This document shows positions 13,701 to 27,727 of a stretch of DNA of 64,000 nt, in pieces (within the stretch, counting starts at the first letter, position 1; each line of letters begins with the position of its first letter). Made by a program: the position numbers and the translations under genes. The notes beneath the pieces were generated by a model, which saw only the letters and a program-made list of their open reading frames with translations, made no database searches and had not been told where the DNA came from. This DNA is from Ligula intestinalis (lineage: Eukaryota; Platyhelminthes; Cestoda; Diphyllobothriidea; Diphyllobothriidae), in assembly GCA_036362985.1 (NCBI GenBank), contig JAYGXS010000004.1, forward strand, positions 46,239,139 to 46,303,138, given 5' to 3'.

Positions 13701-16700
13701 CGATGTGGCGCACATGGATAGGCGCCAGACCATCTGGTCCTAAGGCTTTCGAAGCTCTCATTTTCTTGACGGCGGTGAGGATGGCATCAGCCGAAAAGGA
13801 AATATCTGGGGGCGGGGCTTTATGGAGGAGGCGAAGAAGGGGGCGCTGGCTTTTGGGACTGGGCGCCGAGCGGGGCGAGCACAGCTTGTTCATCTTCGCG
13901 GCGATCTTACCGTTGTTGGAAATGAACTTGCCGTCCCCAAAGCTAATAGACTGGTTTGATGTATCAGCCCGGGGTTCGGTCAGGTTGCGTAAAAGCTTTC
14001 AAGTGGCAGCTGAGTTGCCGCTGAAATTACAATCTGAAACTAGTTCATGCCAGCGTTGGCGTTTGCCATCGTTGATAGTCTTAGTGATTAAGCCATTCAG
14101 TTCGCCAACGCGCGGGTCTCTGGCATCACGCGCTCGTATTTCGTCTCTCTCTCGTTCCAGGCGGGAGGCTTCGGGCGGATAGTTAGGACGAAGAAACGGA
14201 ATGCGGCCGTTAGGGATGTGGTGACTTGCTGCTGCCAGGAGTAGTCGACGAAGGGCTCGCTCCGCCATGTGGACACAGGTGGGAGGCGGTAGGCCATCGA
14301 TCTCGGCTTCGCATTCGGACGTGAACGCTGCCCAATTGGCTTTCTTGAAATTAATGAAGTGCCGGTTGGGGGCCTTGATACGCTCGGCGGCGGTGGCCAA
14401 TTCGAGCACAATGGGGAGGTGGTCGCTACCCAGGCTGATTTCCGTCTTCCACATGGTGGAGGCTACCAGACTGAGACTGGCGAGGGAAACATCGGGCGAG
14501 CTGGAGGCGCCGTTGGTCGGGAGCCGCGTTTGGCTGTTCTCGTTGAGAACGGCAAAGGGGGCGTGTTCTATTTCATCAGCCAGAGCTTCTCCTCGGGAGT
14601 CGGCTGCCAAGTTAGAGCACCAGAGGTCATGGTGAGCGTTGAAGTCACCTAGCACCAGACTGTCTCCAGAAGGTAAGTAGGGAGCGATAGAGGCGGTGAA
14701 ACCGGGAGAACAAATGGAAGTTGGAGGGATGTACACGTTCACGACGGTTAGCGGCGCCGGGCCAATGTCAAGGGAAATCGCCAGTACTTCCGTGGGATCG
14801 GCTCCAAGCAGGGGAAGCTGGTGATGGGCAATGGATTTGTCCACCAGGAAGGCCAAACCTCCGCCTTTGTTGCGGCCGCGGTCGCGACGGACAATCGTGT
14901 AATCGGCACAGGAAGGGACCTTAGTGGAGTTAGACCACTTTGTCTCTTGGATAGCCGCCACAGCTATGCTGTGCGAGCGCATGAAGGCCAGGAGCTGGTC
15001 AAGCTTCGCAAGGAGGCCGTTGGCGTTGAATTGTAAGATCTTAAGACCAGGTGGTGAGGCAAGGTCGGAGACCAGAGGATTTGGGTTCAGGACTGGACGG
15101 GCTGGAGGCATGGAGATCGGTGGGGGCACGGGACAGCTGGGACACGCGAAGGCGGGCGACCAATCGGCAGCCGTGGCGAGGCCACTGCAGCGGAGATGGC
15201 ACCAGCCATTGCAGGAGCCGCAACGTACAGACCAGTCGCGGCGGCCCAGACTGACTCGGCAGAACGAGCAGTAACAGAGAGGTCCAGGGTTGGCCTCGAT
15301 TCCGGCGGCGAGGAGGAGGAGTCGGAGCAGCGTGGCCGGGAGGGGCTGTTCCGTCATCAAAAACACGGATTGGGCGGAGGGGAGAGTTGATCCAACGTAG
15401 GGAGATGGGTGTAGCAGACCTTGGCCGCCGGGAGGGCGGGTGGGAACGCGGTTCGTAGACGCGTCTGCTGTGGTTCCCCAGAACTTCCAGTTGAAGTCTC
15501 AGGTGACAGTGGCCATTTGCGAAGCCAAGGCTGGTCCTGACTGCGTCCACCCAGGCCTGAGTGTCGACTGAGTGTTGTGTGGGGTGATGACAGTTGCTTT
15601 TACGTGAATGTGAAGCGAGTTCAAGTGATCTGTTATTGGTATTTGTAGTCGCCCAAGGGGTGTCGCCTGTAAAGGCCCCCTGCTGCGTAACCGCGGCTTG
15701 TCGTGTTCGAGTGGTACTCAGGCAGCCGTGCTTATTTGGACGTGCCTGTACACGTGGGCGTGTGCGCACGTGTGTACGGACTGAGTAAGCTGAGGTCAAC
15801 TGTCGGGTCCGCCGGCGCGCTGCAGAACAGAGGACGTTGACGCAGCTTTTATCAGTTAGCCAGAAGTAGCTGCGAGGTCAAGCCTCGGGTAGCGGGGGCA
15901 CCAGTGAAGGAAAGCATTGGAACAGTTGTTTGTGACGATGCATGACTGTGGGGCCTTAGACGACGAAGGGGGGATAGACATTGTGGCTGTCCGCCACAGG
16001 ATTTGCCTCTGAGGGTATGTCTTTTGGTGTCTATGTAATGCTGCCTTTTTTTTCCAACTTAGCTTCGCAGTACGCTTCCGCGTCAGATCGCCTGCAATAC
16101 GACTCACCTACCACTGTAAAATCCAATCATCTGATCCGTGACTCAGATTCTCTACGCAGACTCTCCCATGTGAGCCCAGTATCTTGACTGTTTTTTTTTG
16201 TTGCCTTCGTATGCTATGGTTATCTGACTGCTTTGACCACTCAAATTATATCCTTTTGAATACACAAAAGCTATCAAAGATGAAATAGGGCAACTTTTTA
16301 AGGTATACATAAATGCTGTGCGGAAAAAATTGACCTCTTAAATACCGAAACCACTTCTCGTTTACTAGCCTGATTTGTAAGTTTTTGTCTGTTTTTGCCC
16401 TTAGCGCAGTCTTGCGTATAATTTGGCATGATAACTGCACGCACAATGCAGGTTTATCAAGTACCATTTGACGATTTCAGTTATAACAAACATTTGATGG
16501 GGGTGTTGTTCAAACCCATTTCGCCGTATTGGGCATACAATAGTCTGCGCAAAACCCTGAAGAAACAGGCAAACTGCAGGGGCCGTTCAGTACTAAACAG
16601 CTAATGGGGCTCTGAAAATGTTTGCCGAAAACCTCATCCACTCTTCTGAGGATAACTATCGACAGATCGAGGATGCTCGGATTGGCTTCACAATGTTGAA

Positions 16701-19700
16701 CTTTTTGTTAGAAGTCGCCCACGGGACATAGGGGGTGTTGACGTGTCGCGTTACGTCATTAGCACCTGCTTTTGCCGAATATGACGCGCCTCAGGATTGT
16801 CAGAGTTTTCGATGTTCTGAAGAAGAAGATGTGATTACTGGAACATGACGTTTCAACTTCTCGATCAAATACATAATCAGAACGGTCGCGAGTAGAGGTC
16901 ATGAAGGCATCAAGGGTGCTGCATTAATGGACCGCAATAATTATGCGGCCAAGTGTCTCCTCCAATTAACGGATCCGGCATTCATGGCTGGTGGTCATCC
17001 ATGACGTGATAATTGCTGCTTCGCCCACGTCTGTGTCTTGAGGAACTTTTGACAATTGGCGACTTACACACAGATTAAGTAACAATCATCGTGTCTCGTA
17101 CGACCAACAGCGACGAATGTAGGATCTGCTGACTGGAGCAGACAGTCGGCTACAAAAAACTGCATCCCTGGCGCCGTCCTTACTCTTACCTTCGCCAGAC
17201 TCCGAGGCTGGATTCGAGCGAGGATTCGAAACGTCAGGCCAATAAACGTCCCGTTACGGCGATCGAATCTTCTTCCTCTGAAGAGTTTCCTGGAACCCAC
17301 CTGATCGCTTCTGTCCGTCAGAGATGTATCAGTCATAATGGAAGCGAAACAACATATCAGACTCCATCAATTTTGAGGTGTGCGTTAGGAGACTCCCCAG
17401 TAATAGGCCAATCTATAGGGTGTCTAGGCGCGTAGTCAGTGCCACACACATACCCTCAGCATTTACTAAAATTGTCCCGTATCAGGTAAGTGAAGCTGTT
17501 TGGAGATGTTTTTCACACTCATTGCAGTAGCAACAGTCCAGGAGACGAAGCCCTGCAGGGCCTGATGCATTCATGACCAATGTGTGCGAAATGGCTGCTT
17601 AAAAGTTTTTATCACCCTGTGTGTTTGTTTTCCCAACATCCGAGAAAAATCGGAAGGATTGCATGCTCTGCTGCACACTCAGACTGGCTCAGAGGTGACC
17701 GAGCGTACTGTTGTGGTTCTGTGTAAATGGCTCGCACACCAACAACCACCCCCTCTGTATCCAAAGACTTCCAAACGCTGGTTCAACAAGTTGCTTTGGC
17801 TTTTCGTATCCTCTTAATTTAATTTCCTACTCATTTGACCCACTTCAGGAAAATTTCAACGGCTTCGGTGGGATTAGTAAGCGGAAGGCTTTATTATCGC
17901 CAACTGAGTTACGGAGGATCCCACCGGGAGTCGTGGGTGTAATCACCCAGCGTACGCCAACGTGCGGAATTCACAATATGGGGTACAATAAGCGGGCTGC
18001 CCAAGCAGCATTTCCTAATCAGTCAATCTAGAATCCAACGGATGACTACGAGGCACACCTAGTCGCAGGGAATTTTTACAGGTCTCGGTGGGCTTCGAAG
18101 CTACCTCAGCAGAGGGAAGGCTTTAGTACAGCCAACGCTCTGGCTAACTGAGATATGAGGTCCCCACCAGGAGGCTCCTATGTATAGTGTTCCCAGAAAG
18201 TTTTTTGGTCCATATTCACGATTTGTAATTCATATCATTCAATGTACGATATCGTATGGAGCATTGCCGTTTTTTACTCTACAAGAGATATAACGGAAAC
18301 TGCTTCAATTTATGGTAGTTAGGTCGGAATTAACTTAGTTATTGAGAATTCAACCCGTATCTATTTGGCAGTTGCAAATTATCTTCTGATCCTAGTCTAA
18401 AAATAAAATTTGACCACTTATGACAAAAGCTTAGTGTGGACGATATGTTCTACAATGATAATATTGTCCTCTAGTAGGGCATAAAACTGACAGAGAAAGG
18501 AAGTTATAAAGAGAAGGACGCAAACATTAAAACGTCTTTGATATAAGGACCCATAAGGGTGGTAGGGACTTGACTGGTAAAACAAGTTCGCCAATCATTC
18601 TCGAAAGAGAGATGTTATTAGACAGAGATCGAGGGGTTAGGCGACATGACAGCACTAAGGTAGTGAAAGGGTGTGGATTCATCGAGAGGAAGGTCAAAGG
18701 ATTGAGGATTAGAAGATGGTCGCAGTTGGAGCGCGTACTCAACTAACTGGCGATTGTTCGGTATAAGACCCTTGTGTGAATCTCAGGCTGTCAAGTGGTT
18801 CAAACCTGTCCAAAGGAACTTTTAGATTAACCTCATTTTTGGCGGGGCACCAAAGGCACACATAATCGCCATAAATCACATGGATAGTACCACGCACCTA
18901 AACTAATTCTAGGCGGAGGCCCGTTTATTCTTCTTTGCTGTCTATGTCCTGGAAGCAAACTGCTATTTAAATTTCGCGGTCACGACACCTGATCTAGCCG
19001 GGATCAGGCCAAGTGTGACTGAAGCCTCAACCTCTGTCAAGAACTCGACCAGCCAGCATTTTGACTTCTTGTCCGCATTCTGAACCCTGTGCGATCATCA
19101 ACAGAGCAGCATCAGTAAACATTTTCGGTTTATTTCGCATGCAGTTACTGCTGTTTTTATCGCTGCCTCGTATTGGGAGTGTGCGTCTGCAAGATTTAGG
19201 AAACCGAGTCACAAAAGTCCTTCCCTTAAGCGGCTTGATAAGTAAATAAAGCATGAGCTGCTGGTCTTAGATTCGGGTGCGTAAGAAAAGGGGGGAAAAG
19301 AGGGGGGGAGGGGTGGAGGTGCAGTTATCACACCTTCCCCTCCCCTTATGACTGACTGCTGCCCTGACCGTTATCACACCCCCCCCCCCCCTTTAACCAC
19401 GCTTGACAGACTCTCACGATAACCCGAACTGCTTTGTTTCGATAACTGCCCTCCTTCCCCCTAAGCATGCATACCCGCATCTAAGGCCAACAGCTCGTGT
19501 CAGCTTTCTGGGTCCATACTTCATTGTACAGTTATTTTTATGACTGCATGCAATTGCGTAGGAGGTGACGAAATTGGATGATGTCCTTAACTCTGTCAAA
19601 TGTCGTTGCCTTTGCCCTGTTGAAATTATTAGTGCTTCTTATAATCAATCTGCAAATTTTTTATTTGTAACTGCTTATTGCTACACAAGGTGTTCAGCCT

Positions 19701-22700
19701 GTATGCTCGCGAGAGCGCACCAAACGACGATGGGGTTGCTGTGTGCATTTGCTGTACACATAGTTTACCAGATAAAAAGCCTCCGAAGGCGAACAACTTT
19801 TGTATAAGTCGGGACAATAGAAGCATGCGCATTCGAATCACCAACTTTCCTTTTGCCTATTCACAGGCGACTGAGTTCATCTCCTGCAGTGACTCGGACG
19901 ACGCTTTTCTCGAGACCGATGGTGCAGCTTTGGAGTTTGCTGAAGCTGTGGACGCTCTTGTTCAGATGAACACCGACGCATCTTTCTTGATAACCACAGC
20001 CGATGCAGGTGACAGTCCTGCTAACCAGGCCCCGAACCCCCCTAGCCCCACGTCTGCTTCTGCTGCTGCTGCTGCCGCCGCCAACAACTCACAACTTCCA
20101 TTGGCGAGTGGAGCTGCCGGCGAGGAGGACGAAGAGGAGGAGGAGGAGGAAGCCGTCACCTTGGAGGATGTTTTTGCTAACCTGTTGGACGAGGATAAGA
20201 CGGTAGACGACAGTGACGCCCTCCTCGCAGCCAACAGTGACATCCAGGCTGATGGCGATAATGACACGGATAATGACGAGTTTGCGGAACAGGTGTTCGG
20301 CGCTGCGAATACCGCATCTGCTGACGTTGCCGCCGTCCCGGCTGAAGAGACCGGTGATGGCCCGGGTGAACCCGCACCCGCCACCGGTGACGATCCGTCC
20401 AGTGAGACTGGCCACGACCTTTTGAGGCGGGTAAGTGAGATTCTGCTGAAGTCGACTGCAGAGAAGGCTTGCTGGCGCTTCGCGTTTCCGTCAAAACTAG
20501 TTTGCGAGCTCGACGGTTTGGCTATGCCGCTTTTTGTCCCAACAGTATTGCTCCAATAAGGCAGGGTACCTTGCACAACTTTGCGATAGCATCTAATGAC
20601 CAAGCCGCCCCATTTAGTCCATAAAAATATTTAGACTGCTTTTTTTGCTGTTGAAGTTTATTCAGTTAATACTGTACGTTCTCAACTAGTGTTTAACGCG
20701 TCAATAGATTGCAAACAATGTGAGTCACATGTTTGTAATTTTTCTTTGGCTTCTGCTAAGGCTTCCGCCGAAGCTGAGGATGATAACGTTGTTCCGGAGT
20801 CGGTGCGTTCACGGGAAGGTGAGAGTAGTCCGGTGGACGAGGAGGTTCCAACAACACGCCAAAGAAGTCTACGGATCACGGAGACAGTGGAAGAGCAGGG
20901 TGAAAGACGAAATACGACCAGTGTCGTTGCTTCAAGGGACAACAGCATCAACGAGCACAACAACCTCGCACCCGGCCTCATACCAGCTTTTGATCCTAAC
21001 CCGCGAAACCGAAACGCGTCAGCGTCATCGGAATTTGTCCTAAGGCATCCGCCGGGTTCGCCATCTTCGCCGGATGCCTATGCCGTCAAGTTGACACAAC
21101 CTGGTGGGTTAACATTTTTTGTCTACTCCATGTCGTCCAACTATATTTAAACCATACTGTTAACGCAGATATTAGATGAAAACCCTGACAAATGTTTCGT
21201 GTATATTCTGCTGCTGTTTGGCACAATCGTGATTACTGGATTAATCACTCGGTCTCCCATGTGCTTTCGGGTAGATGCTCAAGTTTTGAAATGGTTGCTT
21301 TTAATTTTGTTAGATATTTAATTTCCCACCTGGAGTAAATGGGTTTATACTGCGGTCTGTAGGCGCACATCCAAAGTTGCTGCTGTTACAAACCGCGGCA
21401 GCATATCAGCGAGACGCGTGGCTGGACCTTTAGCTAGTAGCTGTGCTGTCATTATGCTGTATCATGCAATGTCGATATATGCTACTGGCTGCCTGCTGGC
21501 AGTTTAATGAGCATCACATAGTTATCCCACTGTGGTTGATATTTTGACATATCTTTACATCAACTCTCAGTTCGCGCTTATACACCGTAGTATAAATTGA
21601 TTTAATCCAATTTGGCGATCCCTTTCTCAGGAAATTAACAAAAGCAAAATACCTGAACCGCTGTAAGCCATGGGTCGGCAGCTGGTGATCAGTAATGAAG
21701 CGGAGGTTGACATTCCAGCCCAATCATACGTATGTGGAATCATTCAACACTTGTTCTCATCCATTTCTTATCTTAGTGCCATTTAAAGGAAAATAGGTGT
21801 GCTAATTTTAATCATCGTTTTCATATATTAGTCGAACTTAATAGGATCAGTGCAGTGGAAGCACAGTTTCAACTGCAACGTAGTAAACATTCTTCTAAGT
21901 TGGTACACAGTACTCTTGTTACTGTATCGTGTTTGCAAGTGTATTGTTTTGCGGACCAAAACATGACGACAAACTCGGGCAGTCCGCTTCATGAGTCCAC
22001 AATACGGTTTGGAAAAGGTACGTTCTCACACGCACACACACAATCTGCCTTAGGAGGCATGTTAATTGAAGAAATGCCCTCGAAGGTTTGTGGAAGTGCT
22101 ACGCCGAAAAAATTCACCACACTCGTCGTCTTGCGACAGCATACAGGCATCCTAGACTAAAACAGCGAAAAATCGGATTTCATTATATCCCACCCTGCCA
22201 CAAAAACACATCATTAACTTTTAGCCTCTTCATCAGAAATGAATTTCGCAGTGGTTGGTGGACTTCAGCCCTAATATTCATATCGAATTTGAGCCTGCGC
22301 CTATACAACTTCGAATATACTGATTTACTTCAAGATATTTATTAGTATTTGAGGAAATTAAAAGGCCAACATTTAAAAAGTGGGCTTTGTGGTTTTGAGT
22401 TTTACTTTAGGGCACTAAATCATTTAGAATGAAAAAAAAGGGGAGACACGATGACTTTCAGTCGCGACCTTAAAACAGGCATACGTTTTTATCAAATAAT
22501 TCGTGTATAGCCTTGCCTGGTTTCGGTAACCTCTTTTGAGGTGCTTGCTTGAAGAAACGCGACTAATCTGATAGTTAATTTAAATATCACTGTTTTTTTG
22601 GAAATGAGCCGTCCTGAAGAATTCCCCGTCCGCCCACGTTACTCTGAGCTCTGTTGCTTTCAGATAAAACGCAGCTCGTGATCACCCTGAAAGCTTACCT

Positions 22701-25700
22701 TCGCGATGGATCCTTGATCGCCTCTATCCGGGCCAAAGACAACAATCGTCCAATTTTCAATTACTTTTTCGTAAGTTTTGCCTATTTTATGGTGCATTTC
22801 AATTTTAAGGTGCATACGAATTGCATGTGCCATGAAATTTGTTTACTGTTTCCTTAAACCCCGCAATTTGATTGCTTCTGTTTTGTAGCAACTCGCCGAA
22901 AAGGTAGTATACTGGTCTAAGCTAACGAACTCGCCTCTTCTGGACTCTGTGATAGATGAGGGCGAAGAGGGCGCCGCTGAGCGACTGACAGTCAGGGTGA
23001 ATTACCGTTTCCGTACTCCAGAGGATGATCAAGAAGAGGCACAGGAGGAGGAGGAGGAGCCAGGGGAAACGAAAGCTCTTGGAACCATCAGCGACAGTCG
23101 TATTTACTCCGTAGACAAGGTGAGGATATTTTCCGGGTTATTTAATCCTCAAAATATGCAGCCTTTCGTCCTGAGTACTGCCGAGAGAGCAAGCTCGACT
23201 AAAATAGCCATTTCAAGTTTAGTCGCTCCCCCTGCCGGTCAAAAAGAATCGTATCGGTGCATGCTTCCCAAATGGGACTTTGAACTTTTCCAGCCGCATG
23301 CAACAACGCGCAAACCAATAGTAGAGAGCTTGCTCAGTGGACAGGGCTTAGGACCTCAGGCTTTCCAAAATTGGGACTTGAGATTTGGTTGGCCGAGGAC
23401 CGCAGGCAATTCAATGATAACTATTGCAGCCTCCGCTATCCACTGCTTGCGAATGCCTGTATTTGCATGTGTTAGAGACTTTAAAGGGCTGAAACTCAAT
23501 TTGACCAAAGTGAATCGCCATTTAGAGAACGGACTGACACCACGTCATCATACGCCTGACGTAGCGAATCAGCACTCACACCAAATGTTATCGATTTTGT
23601 TGCACACGTTTAAATTTTAACTTTTGTATGCGGCAAAACTCCTGTGCAGGCACTACCTGTGTCTGCTACTGCGCTGTGATTATGTCTCAGATGATAAATC
23701 CGCGACGGATATCGAAACGTCAGGCGAGTAAAAGTAGTGGCCCAGCGATCGAGTCGTCTTCTGCTGAACTCTAAAGTGCCTTAGCCACGATGTCTTGATT
23801 CAGCACTAGTCTCATGTGAAAGAGGAAGCAGCAGTACGAGATGGCCTTTATGGCATTTTCGTTCCTTTCTTGACGCATTTTGGATTTTTGAAAGACCCTG
23901 AGAAGGCACCAAATTGACCGACTGACTCGGTCCTCCCCCGGAATGAAGGTTGGTGTTGGTTGATGACACCATATTTTGAACGTTGCAAGCGACAAAACCC
24001 ATCGCTATTTCGAGTGCACATTGGTGGCGTATCCGTGGCCATCTACTTTCGCAAACTCTGCTGGATTGCATTGCCTACAACTTCGTGGTTGAACGTCCGG
24101 ATAAAGTTAAGCAGACTTAAACCAGTTTCTGAGCGGTGCCGTTACATTACTCATAGTCTACGCAGGCGCGTAACGAATTAAGGGCTAGTACGATAGTTCG
24201 ACCGGCGTATCAGACGAGTTCCAGTGTAACACGCAGGGACGATGATTTACGCGTTTATTAGTTGTAAATGATGGTAGACTTCGCTGAATCTATCGCACTC
24301 TCTCTTCGTACATGTGCATGTTGTCGTGTCAAAGAAGACCGGAAACATGATCGGGCGCAGATGGCTGACGCGGCGTGCGCCTGCACCTATACGTGCCACC
24401 CTTCTCATGTGCAGCAGTTATTATGGAAGCGTATCCCGAATAACACCTTTCGTGTTCCCCAACCTAAGCAGACTGACATCCATGTAATCTATGTGAATGC
24501 CCTGGAAGTCGTTCTTACGGGGGTTGCGAACACCCTAGTAACAGTTTTACGGCCTTGCGCGACCAGTCTGGTGTAACCTTTTTTTACCTTGGGAAGAATT
24601 CTCGTTTTTCACTTAACTTCTAAATACCGGAAGTCTGTAGGCTTTTGAGAATGTTGTTGTCGTTAAAAAGAACCACGGCGTTCATGTGCTATCATTTGAC
24701 TCTGTAGAAAGTGTTTCAACACCGATTAAGGAGGGGGGGGGGGGAATAGACAGGGGTGAAATCTTAAGCCAGCTTTTAACGTTTAAGTAATCCATAACCT
24801 CATGTTTACGCTGTCACTGACCGCGACACGCGCTGAAAATTGCCTGACACCTAAACGAGACCACACATATGGGCTTTCTGTAATGCCAGTCGCAGCTGCG
24901 TCGAATCAGAGTTTACGATTTTTCGCTGGAGTAACCCTGTAACTTGCAACGGCGGGCTCTCTCTATCGTGAATGGAAATGCTTCTAGCTTGCTCCTGTCT
25001 CCGCCTAGGCTCAGTATCACCACCCAGTCAAGATGATCGAAGGTGGGATAGGGTGCAGACGGTTGGCGCGACGAAGGATCCTACCTAGGAGTGTCACCAT
25101 GCTTCCCCTCCTATATGTAACATTGTCTTATCGGTTCGTACCTCCAATAACGCCAGCCCTGACCTGATTGAACCCCTGTGTTAGTCCAGCGCATCTGGCT
25201 CTGCTCCCACAGCAATGCAGTGCCCTAGAGGCCACATTGAGAAAGTGCCATATCAGTCTGACTGTCACTTTATACAAAATACATTGGGCAGGGAAAGCGG
25301 TCCGAATTGTCTCTTCAGCTGGCAACCTCGCAAGCCACTGCGCAACCTGATAGCTTCAAGACTATGAGCTTGTTTATAGTCAGGATAATATATTAGGCTT
25401 CGTTTGTTGGAAATGCAACACTCGCGTAAACACTTCCATGTCAAGCGCTTTTTCTTTTGACGATCCAGGTGAGCCAACTGTTTCGTCAGACAAATTCTCC
25501 TAAATAACCTCCTGTGTGCGGTAGATGGGCCGTTTTATTCGAGATGCAGATGAGCAAAGAGAATGCTAAGGTTAAGGTTGGTCATTACGACTTTACTATC
25601 AGGGGAAACGTTAGGGTTGATCACGTGATGCAGTTGCCCGTAGTTCTGGCTTCCTTCTACTTATTTCCGTAGCTGCCTCTGCGGACTAAAGGACCTTAAA

Positions 25701-27428
25701 CACCGGCATTGAGTCTACACTGCAGTGTAGACTTGATGGCGTATTTTTCGCCTTTAATAATTTCTACTATATGCACTTTAAATGTTGCGCTCCTACTCTT
25801 TTGCCTCCTAAAACGACATATCTTCATGTTGAGTAGACTTCAGCAGTCAAGTTCAGGATTGTATTGTGATGCCGCCCTTTGGTGCTGCATTCCCTTTTTA
25901 CCTTCCCCTTCCCAGACAATCTTTCTTTGGGGGTTGAGTATTATTCTATAGCTAATGTCCTTGTGCAGTTTGAATTATTTCGTCTTGTTTGGGTCTACTA
26001 GGCATCTGCCATTTCCCTGGCTGATACTCCACGAATGCTCACTGATCGGGACATCCGCCTCGCCACTTTCCAAGACGAATGCATTCGGCTCAACTGCCCG
26101 CAGAAGTCGCCAGGTGAACTCACCTACCTCAATGCCGCTACTTCGACCGCCAAAGTGGAGCAGCTATTGGAACTAATCCGCGTCATTTACCAGATCTCTG
26201 GCACACACAACCGATCCCTTTCCGATTTCGGCGATGCTCCGCAACCTGTCGCCTTTTGCACACCTGATGAGGCCGAGCAAGACGCTCAGGCATGCGAATT
26301 CTTGGCGGCTGCTGGTCTGAACAATGATCTGGTTCCTGAACACTTCATATCACCTGCCCTCTCGCGAAAGCTCATTCGCCAGTTGATGGACCCCCTGGCA
26401 GTTGTCAGCTCCACGTTGCCGGACTGGTGTTTAAATCTGCCTCGTCGGCTGTCTGTGCTCTTCCCTTATGAAGTGCGCCTCAACCTCTTCCATTCATCTG
26501 CATTTGGTGCTGCCAGGTATGTCCAACTACTGTGATCTTTATCAGCATTTCCTATGGCAGGCACTGCTCTAAGGCTCTGATTTACACTGCAGTTGAGAAA
26601 GATGTCGAATTGTTAGGAGATTTTGGCGTTTTATATTTTCGCCACTTTTTAATTTGCAAATAAATCAAAGCGTAACTGCTATTCGAGCAAGGCGAAGATC
26701 ACGAGTTAAGCAGGATTTATTGACGTCATAAAATTTCGCGACCTCTAATTCATCTGCAAACAACCATTGCCTGTTAATATAGAAAATTAACTGTCCAATT
26801 AGAAGGGTGTAGCTTAATAGGTAAATAGGATGGGAAACCGAAGTCACAAATGTGGGTACATGCGGAAGGATAGACGAGGGGGCAGGTAATTGCCGCAACA
26901 AGGCAGTTCAGGTTACAGTGAAAGCCTGTGAAGTGTTATTTAAGTGGGGCAGCAGTCGGTCATAAGGGGGGGGGGGAGGAGAAGGCGTGAGAGGGACTGA
27001 GGTGATCGATCGTTACCACGGCAATGCGAGGTTGATCCAGCTGCTTACAGAGTTCTGGTTTTCCTCTGCTTATTGCTACTATTGCTACTGCCAGTGCTAC
27101 TGTTATTACTATGGCTGCTGCTGCTGCTGCAGCTACTACTACTGCTACTGCTACCACCACTACCGCTGCTACTTCTGATGTTACTGGTAGTGCTATTCCT
27201 ACGTCTACTCTCAGGTTGACCATCGATTTTGATTATTTCCATCCTGTGCTCAAAACAGGTTGTTGCAGGGACGGTGACTTGCGCATGATTTAACCTTAAG
27301 TGCTAGTAGAGTTGCGCAGCGTATACCACACTCTCTATCCTCACCCACATAGCCGGTTTCAGGAAAAAGTAAAGAAGACCGAGGCGGGATCGGGCGCGAG
27401 ATTGTCCTTCCTATGCGTGCTAACGCAA

Positions 27429-27465
<37 letters not shown>

Positions 27466-27696
27466 TTACTACTACTACTACTACTACCACTACTATTGCT
27501 ACTACTAATATTACTACTAATACCATTACTAGTACTATCACTACCACTGCTACTACTTCTACCACTACTATTACTATTGCTACTACTAATAATAAAACTA
27601 TGACCACTTATACTACTGTTGCTACAACAACTACTGCTACTACTATAACTGTTACTATTACTACTACTACTACTGCTGCTACTATTACTATTATGT

Positions 27697-27727
<31 letters not shown>

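Larger units (their letters stand above)
11942..15478 (-). mobile_element. Full-length non-LTR retrotransposon (LINE, CR1/Jockey-like)
   Basis: This element is about 3.5 kb on the minus strand, bounded by a perfect 13-bp target-site duplication. Its 5' end is near 15478, the start codon is at 15366 and the 3' end is a (CA)n microsatellite tail at 11942-11958. A single reading frame of about 1129 codons encodes a short N-terminal region with a 2A-like GIEANPGP motif, a Cys/His cluster, an APE-type endonuclease, a reverse transcriptase (YADD) and a C-terminal Cys-rich motif. The frame is broken only by one TGA at 13999-14001. One stop and an exact target duplication suggest a recent insertion. 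The clade is not certain; Jockey, CR1 and related clades share this layout. Confidence 0.93.
11790..16062. other. Intron e-f of HECTD1, host of a full-length LINE
   Basis: Most of this intron (11942-15478) is an antisense LINE insertion. Without the element and one copy of its duplicated target, the intron would be about 720 bp. The flanks (11790-11928, 15492-16062) show no other recognised feature. Confidence 0.8.
16170..19866. other. Intron f-g of HECTD1
   Basis: It contains two Penelope-like tail fragments in opposite orientation (16815-16885 minus, 17215-17295 plus), a pair of related segments (17860-17930, 18085-18175) and a G-run/C-run segment at 19288-19392. No coding signal is recognised. 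Confidence 0.5.

Noticed and set aside
15041..15799. 252-residue minus-strand frame upstream of the LINE ORF
   Set aside because: It crosses the LINE 5' boundary and target duplication and is in a shifted frame over the LINE start; it is a shadow.
24268..24576. 102-residue plus-strand frame in the HECTD1 intron
   Set aside because: No recognisable product or splice support.
25168..25350. Short frame tested as missing HECTD1 BTHB exon
   Set aside because: No similarity to the helical core and poor splice sites.
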